Assembly: GCF_001636615.1 (NCBI RefSeq)
Contig: NZ_LGEK01000027.1
Span: 1 to 54,429 of the forward strand
Reading direction: 5' to 3'
DNA from: Mucilaginibacter sp. L294
Lineage (GTDB): Bacteria; Bacteroidota; Bacteroidia; Sphingobacteriales; Sphingobacteriaceae
Length of the DNA stretch: 54,429 bases
The translations under genes were made by a program, and so were the position numbers. The notes beneath the pieces are model-generated. The model saw nothing but the letters and a program-made list of their open reading frames with translations, ran no database searches and was not told the DNA's origin. Each line of letters starts with the position of its first letter. The stretch's first letter is position 1. Shown piece after piece: positions 25,525 to 34,707 of this stretch.

Positions 25525-28500
25525 ATGGCATCACTATTTAAAACAACCCTATCCCTTTTTTTGCTGCTAATTTTTTGCACAACAACGCTGTTTGCGCAAA
25601 GGCCGCTTACCAAAAGCAGGCAAAGCAGCTACTATACCTATTTGTACAAACTTACCCCTGCCGATGTATTACAATTTTACAAACTGGGTGGTAAGGAGCC
25701 GGATGCAAAAAGCTTCCATACACTGGTAGATTCATTTAAAACAGATAAATACTGGGAAAATAAGCTGCCGGCAGGTAATTATTTAAAGGTATGCGCCAAA
25801 AACAACAAGCTTGAATATACGCTGATAGAAAACCATTCGGCATTCCTAAAAATGTTTACCGGTAATTTAGAACAACGTTTTATTTTAGTCGATAAACAGG
25901 GCAATTACCTTAAAAACGCAACGGTAAAAATTAACGGCCACAGTTTACAACGTGATAATGGAAGCGATAGCTGGCACTTTAAACAAGCTAAAGACACCAG
26001 CATTATTCAGGCCGACTATGCCGGTACAAGCAACTTTTTTTCGATTATAAAAAGAACTGATGATGACCAGCAACCCGACCAAAAAAACTGGTTTGGTAAA
26101 TTGTGGGCTGCTGTTAAGCAGCTATTTAAAAAACGCGCTGATCCATACAACTACAAATCGCTTTATAGCGGTTTTATAACATTTAATAAACCCATTTATA
26201 AACCGGGCGATACCGTAAAATTCAAAGCTTTTATACTGAATGCAAAATCAAGCAAACCGGTTGTGGTTAAAAAGCTGTCGGTAAAAATTGGCAGGTATAA
26301 TAATGATTATAAAACCATAGGCACCGTAAGCAGCTATCGCGATGGTGGTTTTGAATACAGCTTTAAGCTTGTTGATAGCCTTGACCTCTCGCTCGACAAC
26401 ACTTACACCATTAAATTGGTTGATGATAGTGCAAAACCGAAGAAACAAAAAGAAGAAGATGATGATGATGACGAACAGACTGACAATATAAAAAACACCT
26501 ATATAACCGGCGGGTTCAAGTATGAGGAATATGAACTGAAAGCCATCCATTTTGATGTACGCACGGATAAAAATGAACACTGGCAAGGTAACCCGTTAGC
26601 GGTTTACTTAAAAGCTACCGACGAAAACAACCTGCCCGTAGCCGATGGCCGTGCTACCCTTACCTTAGAAACAACCGGTGTAAATAGCTATAAAGACCCG
26701 CATACTTTTGTACGAGATACTTTATGGGTGCATAAACTTGCGCTTGATGCTGTTGGTGAAACCAAAGTGCTCATACCCGACTCCGTATTCCCGCAGGCTA
26801 ATATTAATTATACAATAAGCGCGGAGTTTTTAAACAGCAATAACGAGCGGCAATTCGCATCAGAATCTGCAATGTATAATTATGAGCGGTTCCATGCAGA
26901 TATAAGCCTGGCGAGCGATAGCCTCAAAGTAACTTACCAGGAAGCAGGCAAACCTAAAAACACATTTGCCTATATAAGTGCGTTAGATGGCGAGGATGAC
27001 ACCTTATCAAAGGTAAAAGTAAACCTGCCGGGTTTTGTTAAAGTAAACCCAAATGCGGTTAGCTATAACATTGAAACCGATAGTGTTGATACGGATATTG
27101 AATTAAAGGATTACCCTGATGATATTGCCCTATCAGGCGAACGCAGTGCCGATTCGGTATTTGTACAGGTGGCTAACCCGCGTAACCTTCAGTTTTTTTA
27201 CAGCGTTTTTGCAGGTGCTAAACTGATAGATGCCGGGCAGGCACAAAAACTATTTTACCGCAAGGCCTATCGCGGTAGCCAACTGATAACATTTGTTGTA
27301 AACTACACCTGGGCGGGCCAAATAAAGAAACAACAAAGCAGCCTGGTTTACTGGAAAAACAAGTTAAACATCGCTGTAAAGCAACCGGTATCGATATACC
27401 CCGGCCAAAAAGTTCAAACAGATATAGTGGTTACAGATGTAAATGGCAAACCTGTATCCAATACTGATGTAACCACCTGGGCAGTTACCCGCAAATTTGA
27501 AAATTACAATATGCCATTTGTGCCTTACCTGGGCACTAATTACCGGCAATTTAAACACAAAACCCCTTATAGTTTAGATGATGATGGCATAAGCGGCGAC
27601 ATAAAGCTTGATTGGGCCCGCTGGGGCAGATCAATCGGCTTAGATAGTATTGAATATTTCAAATTCACCCATCCCGGGGTGACTTATCAAATACAAGAAC
27701 CCGGTTTAGATACCATCACCCAAATTGCTCCTTTTGTTACCCGCAATGGCGATATTTTACCGGTACATATCCTTTATATTGATGAACGGCCTGTATTTTT
27801 TAGCCAGACTAAACATTTTCAGCCTTATAGTTTTAAGGTATCTCCGGGCAGGCACAGCCTTCGTTTCAGAACAGGCCACGAAATAATAAAGCTGGACAGT
27901 GTTGTTGTGGAACCATCAAAAAAGCTAATACTAAGCTTAAACGCGGATGCTTACCCGGCAACCAAAATGCCCGATACTTTAACGTATTACGAAGCAGAAC
28001 TGCTTAACAACTACATGGTAACCATTGTAAATAATTTTGAAGAGCGAAGGGCTATAGTTGCGCAAAACGACCGTATTTTCTTTTTAAACCCAAAGGGGGA
28101 TGCCCCAAACCAAATATTAGTAGGCCCGCTTACAAACAACTATACTTTTTTTGAATGCCTGGGTTCAACGCTTCGCCAATTTACTGCCGAGCCTGGTTAC
28201 TCCTACCTATTTACAACGGATCTGTTAAAGCAAAAAAGCATCCCAACAAAATACCCTTTTAACAAATCGCTTTCAGCAACAGATGTGAGGACGGACTATA
28301 CTCAATATGTACTCACCAATAACGCGGCCGATAGCCTGTGGCAAAATTATCTTGACGAGAGAGCGAACACTACGCGGCTATTTAACAACGAAGATGTAAC
28401 AGGCAGCACAACCGGGCAGTTAATAATAGACAGGCAACGGAGCAAAGTCACCGCTAACCTGCTGATAAAAAACGCCATCATCTATAAATATGACGAGCCC

Positions 28501-31356
28501 GATTTTATACAGATCTTCCCGGGCAACACTTCTAATTTTGGCACATTGGCGGCAGGCAGATACCGCATATTGTTCACCCTAAAAGGTGATGCTTATGATA
28601 TTAAAGAGAATATTGAAGTTAAGGCACACGGTATAAACCACTACCAGTTGGAGATACTGCCTACCCATAAAAGGGATTCGGTAAGTATCAAAATAAACAA
28701 CGTAATTAATAACCGTAATAACCAGGTTTACCGTAACAATGATACCAGGACTGACAATGATGCCCTTAAACTGAAAGAAGCTTTTAACGAAAAGTATTTA
28801 AATGTTGCTGATTTTAAAGAAAGCATGTCGGGCGTTGTATTATCTGCAGACGATAAACTGCCGTTGCCTGGTGTTTCCGTAATCATAAAAGGCACCACCA
28901 AGGGCACTGCTACCGATATGAACGGCAGATTTAAGCTAAATGTACCGGCCAAAGGCACATTAACTTTCGCTTTTATAGGGTATTACCATAAAGAGACGCG
29001 TATAGAACCAGGTAAAGAAATTAGTGTGATGCTTAACTCCTCAAGCAACCAATTGCAGGAAGTTGTGGTTGTTGGATATGGCACTCAAAGAAAAATGAGT
29101 ATGACCGGATCTGTTAGTACTATAACTACAGAGAATCTGCTAATGGGTAGTGTTGCCGGTTTAACTGTAACAGAAGGCGCACCGGGTGCCGGGATGAAGA
29201 TCATGTTAAGGGGAAATAACGGTTACAACACCGATAAACAACCGCTTTACGTTGTTGACGGGGAAATTGTATCCAACCTAAAAAATATTAAACCTGACGA
29301 TATAGGCGAGATCAGCGTTTTAAAAGATGCTGCCGGTACGGCTTTATACGGTTCAATGGCTGCAAATGGCGTGGTGGTTATCACCACAAAAAAGAAAAAC
29401 AACGTGCAAGCGGCCAATGCTACGTCACCAGGTGAACAAACGCTGCGCAAAAACTTTAGCGATTACGCTTACTGGCAACCCAAATTAACTACCGATGAAA
29501 ATGGCAAGGTAAGTTTTACAAGCACATTCCCTGATGATATTACCAACTGGCGCACATTTGTAGTAGGTATAAACGGCAACAAACAATCGGGCTATATCGA
29601 AAGACAGATCAAATCATTTAAACCATTAAGTGCAAATTTTATAGCCCCTCAGTTTGCTATTGCCGGCGATGAAATGAACCTGATAGGCAAAGTAATGAAT
29701 TACAACGCTACCACTGCAACGGTTAACCGTAGCTTTATATACAATGGCAAAACACTTAAGCAAGATGTGCTGCAGGTTACCAATGCTAAAATTGATACGC
29801 TGAATATCACGGCCGGCGCAACAGACAGCCTTACGTTTGAATACAACATAAAACGCGACAACGGTTATTTTGATGGCGAGCGCCGCACCGTGCCTGTTTT
29901 TAAACAAGGTGTAAAAGAAACCAAAGGCATATTTGAGGCCTTACAGCATGATACAACTATCACCCTCAGATTTGACCCGGCAATGGGGCCGGTAACATTC
30001 CGTGCCGAAGCATCAGTTTTACCTGCATTAGCCGAAGAGGCTGCTAAGCTGAGAGCATACAAGTACCTGTGTAACGAGCAACTGGCTTCAAAACTTATAG
30101 GCTTATTAGTTGAAAAACGAATTAAAACCCGTTTAAACGAGCCATTTAAGTACGAAAAAAACGTGCTTGATATTATTAAGAAACTGCGGGAAAACCGTAA
30201 AACAACGGGCACCTGGGGATGGTGGAAAGATAGCAACGAAGAGTTATGGATAAGCCTGCATGCGATTGAGGCCCTTGTTGATGCAAAAAGCATGGGGTAT
30301 GATGTATTGCTTTACGCCCAAAAACTAACTGATTACCTGGTGTACCAGTTAGAAAGTTATAATGGGCAAGACAAGCTTACCTCCCTGCAAATTTTGCATA
30401 AGCTAAAGGCAAAGGTTGATTATGCAAAATACACCGGCATAATAGCAAAGGAATATGCAGGTAAAAAAACAACTACAAATTACGACCGGCTTAAACTATT
30501 GCTGCTTAAACAAGAAACCGGCGCAACAGTTAAAACCGATAGTTTGCCCGGCACCGTTAAGCATACCCTTTTTGGCAATATTTACTGGGGCGATAATAAT
30601 TACCGCTTTTTTGATAACGCTATACAGCAAACCATATTGGCCTATAAGATCATCCGTAACGAAGGTAAACACCCGGAATTACTTGAAAAGATAAGGGGTT
30701 ACTTTTTAGAGCAACGCCGCCTGGGCGAATGGCGCAACACCTATGAAGCCGCATTGATACTGGAAACTATTTTACCCGAGGTATTAGGCCAGGCCGAGAA
30801 AGTGCAACCATCGGTTTTAACTATAAAAGGAGCTGCTGCCAAAACCGTCACCAAATTTCCGTACACCGATACCTTACAGGATAACCTGGTAAGTATTAGC
30901 AAAACGGGCACATTGCCTGTATACATTACCGCTTACCAGCAGTTTTGGAACAGCAAACCCGAAAAAGTAAGTAAAGATTTTACTGTGAACAGCTGGTTTG
31001 AAAAAGACGCCAAAAAGCTTAATAAACTTAAAGGCGGCGAAGCCGTACTATTAAAGGTTGAGGTGACCGCAAAAGGCGACGGCGATTATGTAATGGTAGA
31101 AGTGCCCATACCGGCAGGCTGCTCCTATCAGGATAAAGAACAGCAGTGGACCAACAACGAGGTGCATCGCGAGCACTTTAAAGAAAAGGTGAGCATATTT
31201 TGCAGCAAGTTAAAACAAGGCATCTATACTTTTACAGTAAGCCTTATGCCGCGTTACAGCGGCAGTTACACCCTTAATCCCGCAAATGCCGAGCTGATGT
31301 ACTTCCCGGTATTTTACGGGCGTGAGGGGATGAAAAAGGTGGTTGTAGGGGATTGA
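25525..31356 (+). CDS. Alpha-2-macroglobulin family protein with inserted CarboxypepD_reg and TonB plug
   Basis: 1943 residues. Signal peptide 1-25 (ends TLFAQ). MG2-like domain near 222 (NKPIYKPGDTVKFKAF). A Lys/Asp/Glu-rich stretch lies near 305-320. At about 1100-1185 there is a carboxypeptidase-regulatory-like domain (GVVLSADDKLPLPGVSV), ending in the SusC signature VVVVGYGT. A TonB-receptor plug follows (about 1185-1290, PLYVVDGEIV ... VVVITTKKK) with no beta-barrel. The A2M core resumes at about 1315 (YWQPKLTTDENGKVSF). A CNEQ thioester-type motif is at 1516-1519, then a helical domain and a C-terminal receptor-binding-like domain. Bacterial A2Ms trap proteases in the periplasm or at the surface. 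The inserted plug could dock the protein to another envelope component; that is inference. A strong terminator follows. Confidence 0.9.
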   Translation: MASLFKTTLSLFLLLIFCTTTLFAQRPLTKSRQSSYYTYLYKLTPADVLQFYKLGGKEPDAKSFHTLVDSFKTDKYWENKLPAGNYLKVCAKNNKLEYTLIENHSAFLKMFTGNLEQRFILVDKQGNYLKNATVKINGHSLQRDNGSDSWHFKQAKDTSIIQADYAGTSNFFSIIKRTDDDQQPDQKNWFGKLWAAVKQLFKKRADPYNYKSLYSGFITFNKPIYKPGDTVKFKAFILNAKSSKPVVVKKLSVKIGRYNNDYKTIGTVSSYRDGGFEYSFKLVDSLDLSLDNTYTIKLVDDSAKPKKQKEEDDDDDEQTDNIKNTYITGGFKYEEYELKAIHFDVRTDKNEHWQGNPLAVYLKATDENNLPVADGRATLTLETTGVNSYKDPHTFVRDTLWVHKLALDAVGETKVLIPDSVFPQANINYTISAEFLNSNNERQFASESAMYNYERFHADISLASDSLKVTYQEAGKPKNTFAYISALDGEDDTLSKVKVNLPGFVKVNPNAVSYNIETDSVDTDIELKDYPDDIALSGERSADSVFVQVANPRNLQFFYSVFAGAKLIDAGQAQKLFYRKAYRGSQLITFVVNYTWAGQIKKQQSSLVYWKNKLNIAVKQPVSIYPGQKVQTDIVVTDVNGKPVSNTDVTTWAVTRKFENYNMPFVPYLGTNYRQFKHKTPYSLDDDGISGDIKLDWARWGRSIGLDSIEYFKFTHPGVTYQIQEPGLDTITQIAPFVTRNGDILPVHILYIDERPVFFSQTKHFQPYSFKVSPGRHSLRFRTGHEIIKLDSVVVEPSKKLILSLNADAYPATKMPDTLTYYEAELLNNYMVTIVNNFEERRAIVAQNDRIFFLNPKGDAPNQILVGPLTNNYTFFECLGSTLRQFTAEPGYSYLFTTDLLKQKSIPTKYPFNKSLSATDVRTDYTQYVLTNNAADSLWQNYLDERANTTRLFNNEDVTGSTTGQLIIDRQRSKVTANLLIKNAIIYKYDEPDFIQIFPGNTSNFGTLAAGRYRILFTLKGDAYDIKENIEVKAHGINHYQLEILPTHKRDSVSIKINNVINNRNNQVYRNNDTRTDNDALKLKEAFNEKYLNVADFKESMSGVVLSADDKLPLPGVSVIIKGTTKGTATDMNGRFKLNVPAKGTLTFAFIGYYHKETRIEPGKEISVMLNSSSNQLQEVVVVGYGTQRKMSMTGSVSTITTENLLMGSVAGLTVTEGAPGAGMKIMLRGNNGYNTDKQPLYVVDGEIVSNLKNIKPDDIGEISVLKDAAGTALYGSMAANGVVVITTKKKNNVQAANATSPGEQTLRKNFSDYAYWQPKLTTDENGKVSFTSTFPDDITNWRTFVVGINGNKQSGYIERQIKSFKPLSANFIAPQFAIAGDEMNLIGKVMNYNATTATVNRSFIYNGKTLKQDVLQVTNAKIDTLNITAGATDSLTFEYNIKRDNGYFDGERRTVPVFKQGVKETKGIFEALQHDTTITLRFDPAMGPVTFRAEASVLPALAEEAAKLRAYKYLCNEQLASKLIGLLVEKRIKTRLNEPFKYEKNVLDIIKKLRENRKTTGTWGWWKDSNEELWISLHAIEALVDAKSMGYDVLLYAQKLTDYLVYQLESYNGQDKLTSLQILHKLKAKVDYAKYTGIIAKEYAGKKTTTNYDRLKLLLLKQETGATVKTDSLPGTVKHTLFGNIYWGDNNYRFFDNAIQQTILAYKIIRNEGKHPELLEKIRGYFLEQRRLGEWRNTYEAALILETILPEVLGQAEKVQPSVLTIKGAAAKTVTKFPYTDTLQDNLVSISKTGTLPVYITAYQQFWNSKPEKVSKDFTVNSWFEKDAKKLNKLKGGEAVLLKVEVTAKGDGDYVMVEVPIPAGCSYQDKEQQWTNNEVHREHFKEKVSIFCSKLKQGIYTFTVSLMPRYSGSYTLNPANAELMYFPVFYGREGMKKVVVGD

Positions 31357-31367
31357 TCCATTCACAT

Positions 31368-31401
31368 AAAAAAAGGCGCCCTGTACAGGGCGCCTTTTTT
31401 T
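31368..31401. terminator. Bidirectional terminator
   Basis: Perfect palindrome: A7, GGCGCCCTGT, ACAGGGCGCC, T7. It lies between the convergent A2M and AMP nucleosidase genes and should work in both directions. Confidence 0.9.
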
Positions 31402-31472
31402 ATTATTTGTCATGCCGACTTATTTAAGCATAATTAATGAATGGTTATAACCACTCACCAATCAACCATTCC

Positions 31473-32333
31473 TTAAAACTTAAGGTGTTTCACCGTTAAT
31501 CCGCCGTTTATCAGCTGTTTTAACGATTCGATGCCTACGCGCAGGTGTGTTTCTACAAACTGTTCGGTAACACTACTGTCGCTTTCGGCAGTTTTAACGC
31601 CCTCAGGTATCATCGGCTGGTCAGATACCAGCAACAATGCACCGGTTGGTATTTTGTTGGCAAAGCCGGTTGTAAATATGGTTGCGGTTTCCATATCAAT
31701 GGCCATGGCACGCAGTTCTTTTAAATATTTCTTAAACTCTTTATCATGCTCCCAAACACGGCGGTTGGTGGTGTAGCAGGTTCCGGTCCAGTAATCGCGC
31801 GCGTTATCCCGTATGGTGGTTGATATGGCTTTCTGCAAGGCAAATGAAGGCAATGCAGGCACTTCGGCAGGCAGGTAATCGTTTGATGTACCCTCGCCCC
31901 TGATGGCCGCTATGGGCAGTATAAGGTCGCCTACGTTGTTCTTCTTTTTCAAGCCACCGCATTTACCTAAAAATATCACAGCTTGCGGGTGTATCGCGGT
32001 TAGCAGATCCATTACAGTTGCTGCTACCGAGCTGCCCATACCAAAATTAATAATGGTGATACCATCGGCAGTAACGCTTTGCATTGGCTTATCAAGCCCC
32101 ATGATGGGTGCATTATCATGCCATTGCGAAAACAGCTGCAGGTATTTTGAGAAGTTGGTGAGTATAATATATTCGCCAAAGGCATCAAGCGGGCGGCCCG
32201 TATAACGCGGCAGCCAGTTGGCTACAATGGCTTCTTTAGTTTTTAACCCTGATTTTACCGGCGATTGTACTTCTTTCGTCTTTTTTGCCGGGGTTGTGTT
32301 GTCGTCTTTCTTTACATCTAATTCTTCGTTCAT
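31473..32333 (-). CDS. amn: AMP nucleosidase
   Basis: 286 residues from the ATG at 32331-32333. I prefer this start because a purine-rich GAGGAAAAAAAG precedes it and the frame upstream to 32417 has no conserved character. The phosphorylase-fold motifs are present: INFGMGSSVAATVMDLL, FLGKCGGLKK, and the catalytic region AIDMETATIFTTGF with LLVSDQP. The enzyme splits AMP into adenine and ribose 5-phosphate. It lacks the extra N-terminal domain of E. coli Amn (484 residues), as in other Bacteroidota. A charged Lys/Thr-rich leader of about 45 residues precedes the fold. It lies 134 nt after clpX. Confidence 0.9.
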   Translation of the reverse strand: MNEELDVKKDDNTTPAKKTKEVQSPVKSGLKTKEAIVANWLPRYTGRPLDAFGEYIILTNFSKYLQLFSQWHDNAPIMGLDKPMQSVTADGITIINFGMGSSVAATVMDLLTAIHPQAVIFLGKCGGLKKKNNVGDLILPIAAIRGEGTSNDYLPAEVPALPSFALQKAISTTIRDNARDYWTGTCYTTNRRVWEHDKEFKKYLKELRAMAIDMETATIFTTGFANKIPTGALLLVSDQPMIPEGVKTAESDSSVTEQFVETHLRVGIESLKQLINGGLTVKHLKF

Positions 32334-32467
32334 CTTTTTTTCCTCTTTTTTGTGTGTATGTATGTGTATATAAGGCTTTTTCGAAACCTTTTTATACAGC
32401 AAACCCCGGCTGCTCACCAGGGTTAGTGTGTAATATACGAAAATACTTTTATATTATCAAATTACTG

Positions 32468-33706
32468 TTAAGCTACCTTTAACTTTTTAAGGTCACTCTT
32501 TTCAAATTTGTCTAAAGCGTACTCTAATGTCACGTTCAGGCGCTTCACATCTTTTTTAGACGGAAACTCGAACATGGCATCTATCATAATGGCCTCGCAT
32601 ATTGAACGCAGGCCACGTGCGCCCAGTTTAAACTCCATTGCTTTATCTACAATAAAATCAAGCACCTCGGCATCAAACTCCAGCTTTACACCTTCGTACT
32701 CAAAAAGTTTTTTGTATTGTTTAAGTAACGAATTTTTGGGCTCGGTAAGGATATTGTGCAGCGCCTCGCGGTCAAGCGGGTTCAGGTAAGTTAATACCGG
32801 TAAACGGCCTATCAGTTCGGGTATCAACCCAAACGATTTCAGATCCTGCGGGGTGATATACTTGTACAGGTTCTTCATATCTATCTCGCTGTCGTCGCGT
32901 TTCATTTTGTAACCAACGGTTTGCGTACGCAAGCGGTTAGCTATCTTTTTCTCTATACTATCAAACGCGCCGCCGCAAATAAACAGGATGTTGCTGGTGT
33001 TAACCGTTATCATCTTTTGGTCGGGGTGTTTACGGCCGCCCTGCGGTGGTACGTTAACCATGGTGCCTTCCAGTATTTTTAACAATGCCTGTTGTACGCC
33101 CTCGCCGCTTACATCACGGGTGATGGATGCGTTATCGCTTTTGCGGGCAATTTTATCAACCTCATCAATATAAACGATGCCGCGCTCGGCAGTGTTCACA
33201 TCATAATCGGCAGATTGCAGCAGGCGGGTCAATATACTTTCTACGTCCTCGCCTACATAGCCGGCTTCTGTTAATACAGTAGCATCGCAAATACAAAACG
33301 GAACGTTAAGAACCTTAGCAAGTGTTTTTGCCAGTAAAGTTTTACCCGTACCTGTTTCGCCCACCATAATGATGTTTGATTTTTCTATCTCCACCTCATC
33401 CTTATCAATACGCTGGTTTAACCTTTTGTAGTGATTATATACGGCTACAGACAATACCTTTTTGGCATCGTCCTGCCCGATGATGTATTGATCCAGGTGG
33501 GCTTTTATTTCGGCCGGTTTCAGCATAGCAGGTACCGCCGGCGACGCCTTAACCTTGCGTACCTTAAGCTCTTCTGCCAGTATCTCGTTTGCCTGGTCAA
33601 CGCATTTATCACAAATGTGTGCATCCAACCCGGCTATCAGCATCAGGGAATCCTGTTTTCCTGCGCCGCAAAACGAGCACCTGATCTCCTTGCTGTTCTT
33701 GTTCAT
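32468..33706 (-). CDS. clpX: ATP-dependent Clp protease ATPase subunit ClpX
   Basis: 412 residues. The N-terminal zinc domain has Cys10, Cys13, Cys32 and Cys35 (CSFCGAG ... ICDKC). AAA+ motifs follow: Walker A GETGTGKT, Walker [12 protein letters not shown], pore loop [11 protein letters not shown], sensor 2 region [10 protein letters not shown]. ClpX unfolds tagged substrates and feeds them to ClpP. Unusually well resolved regulation: a full housekeeping promoter (33724-33754) lies between clpP and clpX and overlaps the clpP terminator, so clpX can be made independently of clpP. Confidence 0.97.
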   Translation of the reverse strand: MNKNSKEIRCSFCGAGKQDSLMLIAGLDAHICDKCVDQANEILAEELKVRKVKASPAVPAMLKPAEIKAHLDQYIIGQDDAKKVLSVAVYNHYKRLNQRIDKDEVEIEKSNIIMVGETGTGKTLLAKTLAKVLNVPFCICDATVLTEAGYVGEDVESILTRLLQSADYDVNTAERGIVYIDEVDKIARKSDNASITRDVSGEGVQQALLKILEGTMVNVPPQGGRKHPDQKMITVNTSNILFICGGAFDSIEKKIANRLRTQTVGYKMKRDDSEIDMKNLYKYITPQDLKSFGLIPELIGRLPVLTYLNPLDREALHNILTEPKNSLLKQYKKLFEYEGVKLEFDAEVLDFIVDKAMEFKLGARGLRSICEAIMIDAMFEFPSKKDVKRLNVTLEYALDKFEKSDLKKLKVA

Positions 33707-33723
33707 TTTAATTATGGTTTAAT

Positions 33724-33754
33724 CAAAAATAAGTATTTGGTGGTTTATAACAAA
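33724..33754 (-). promoter_or_regulatory. clpX promoter overlapping the clpP terminator
   Basis: On the minus strand: TTTG (33754-33751), 19-nt spacer, TATTTTTG (33731-33724). The -33 element lies inside the arm of the terminator hairpin at 33750-33782. The implied leader is only about 12 nt. Confidence 0.6.
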
Positions 33755-33782
33755 ACCCTCTACAGTTAAAGGAGGGCTTTGT
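33750..33782 (-). terminator. Terminator between clpP and clpX
   Basis: Arms ACAAAACCCTC (33750-33760) and GAGGGCTTTGT (33772-33782) pair with one wobble. On the minus strand the stem is followed by a short T-rich tract, 17 nt past the clpP stop. Confidence 0.65.
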
Positions 33783-33798
33783 TAAGCTACGCTATACC

Positions 33799-34530
33799 TT
33801 ATTTATTAGTACTTGCTCTTAAAATTTCATCAACCATACCAAATTCTTTTGCTTCTTCAGCAATCATCCAATGGTCGCGGTCTGATGCATCCCAAACGGT
33901 TTGGTAATCGGTACCGCTATGGTCTGCAATGATCTGGTACAGCTCTTTTTTCAGTTTCGTGATCTCGTGGTAGGTGATCTCGATATCTGATTGCTGGCCT
34001 TGCGCACCGCCCGATGGCTGGTGTATCATCACCCTTGCATGTGGTAAAGCCGCGCGCTTACCTTTTGTACCTGCTACCAACAGTACTGCACCCATTGATG
34101 CTGCCATACCTGTACAGATGGTGGCTACATCATTGGAGATGAACTGCATAGTATCATAGATACCTAAACCGGCATAAACCGAGCCACCCGGAGAGTTGAT
34201 ATAGATCTGGATGTCGCGCTTACTATCTGCCGATTGCAGGAAAAGCAATTGAGCCTGAATAATGTTTGCGATATTTTCATAAATAGCATCGCCAAGGAAA
34301 ATGATACGGTCCATCATTAAACGGCTGAACACGTCCATCTGGGCTACGTTCATCTGGCGTTCTTCGATGATGTACGGCGTCATCCCGGTAATACCGGCAC
34401 CGGTAACAATACCCTGTGGGGCATTGCTGCGGTTTACACCGCCAATAAACCTGTCTACATAAGTACTGCTAATACGGTGGTGCTTAACAGCGTATTTTCT
34501 GAATTCGTTTTTATCTGGATTACTGTTCAT
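33799..34530 (-). CDS. clpP: ATP-dependent Clp protease proteolytic subunit ClpP
   Basis: 243 residues. The catalytic triad is visible: Ser145 in GMAASMGAVLL, His170 in RVMIHQPSGG and Asp219 in ASDRDHW. YINSPGGSVYAG forms the oxyanion-hole region. It is longer at the N-terminus than E. coli ClpP (207 residues); the extra 40-odd residues (YAVKHHRISSTYVDRFIG) include the expected processed propeptide and axial-loop region. ClpP forms the tetradecameric protease chamber with ClpX. It lies downstream of tig, with a hairpin in between. Confidence 0.97.
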   Translation of the reverse strand: MNSNPDKNEFRKYAVKHHRISSTYVDRFIGGVNRSNAPQGIVTGAGITGMTPYIIEERQMNVAQMDVFSRLMMDRIIFLGDAIYENIANIIQAQLLFLQSADSKRDIQIYINSPGGSVYAGLGIYDTMQFISNDVATICTGMAASMGAVLLVAGTKGKRAALPHARVMIHQPSGGAQGQQSDIEITYHEITKLKKELYQIIADHSGTDYQTVWDASDRDHWMIAEEAKEFGMVDEILRASTNK

Positions 34531-34648
34531 GTGTATGTATTTTATTTGTTGTGGTGCGGGCGGTTGCCCGCGATAAATATAGTTTTTAGTTGAATAGATT
34601 TTGTACTAATTAGTTTGGTGAAAGTAAAAATTATTTGCCCTTATAACA

Positions 34649-34680
34649 CAAAAGCATTTGCTTATGGGCAAATGCTTTTG
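34649..34680 (-). terminator. Terminator after trigger factor
   Basis: Perfect 13-bp stem CAAAAGCATTTGC (34649-34661) / 34668-34680 with a 6-nt loop, 27 nt past the tig stop. The T run after it on the minus strand is short, so some read-through to clpP is possible. Confidence 0.65.
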
Positions 34681-34707
34681 GTGAAATATATTTTAAACGT
34701 TTACTGT

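Noticed and set aside
26436..26485. Frameshift or assembly error at the Lys/Asp/Glu-rich stretch of the A2M protein
   Set aside because: The reading frame stays open on both sides with coherent MG-domain sequence, so it is a genuine acidic linker.
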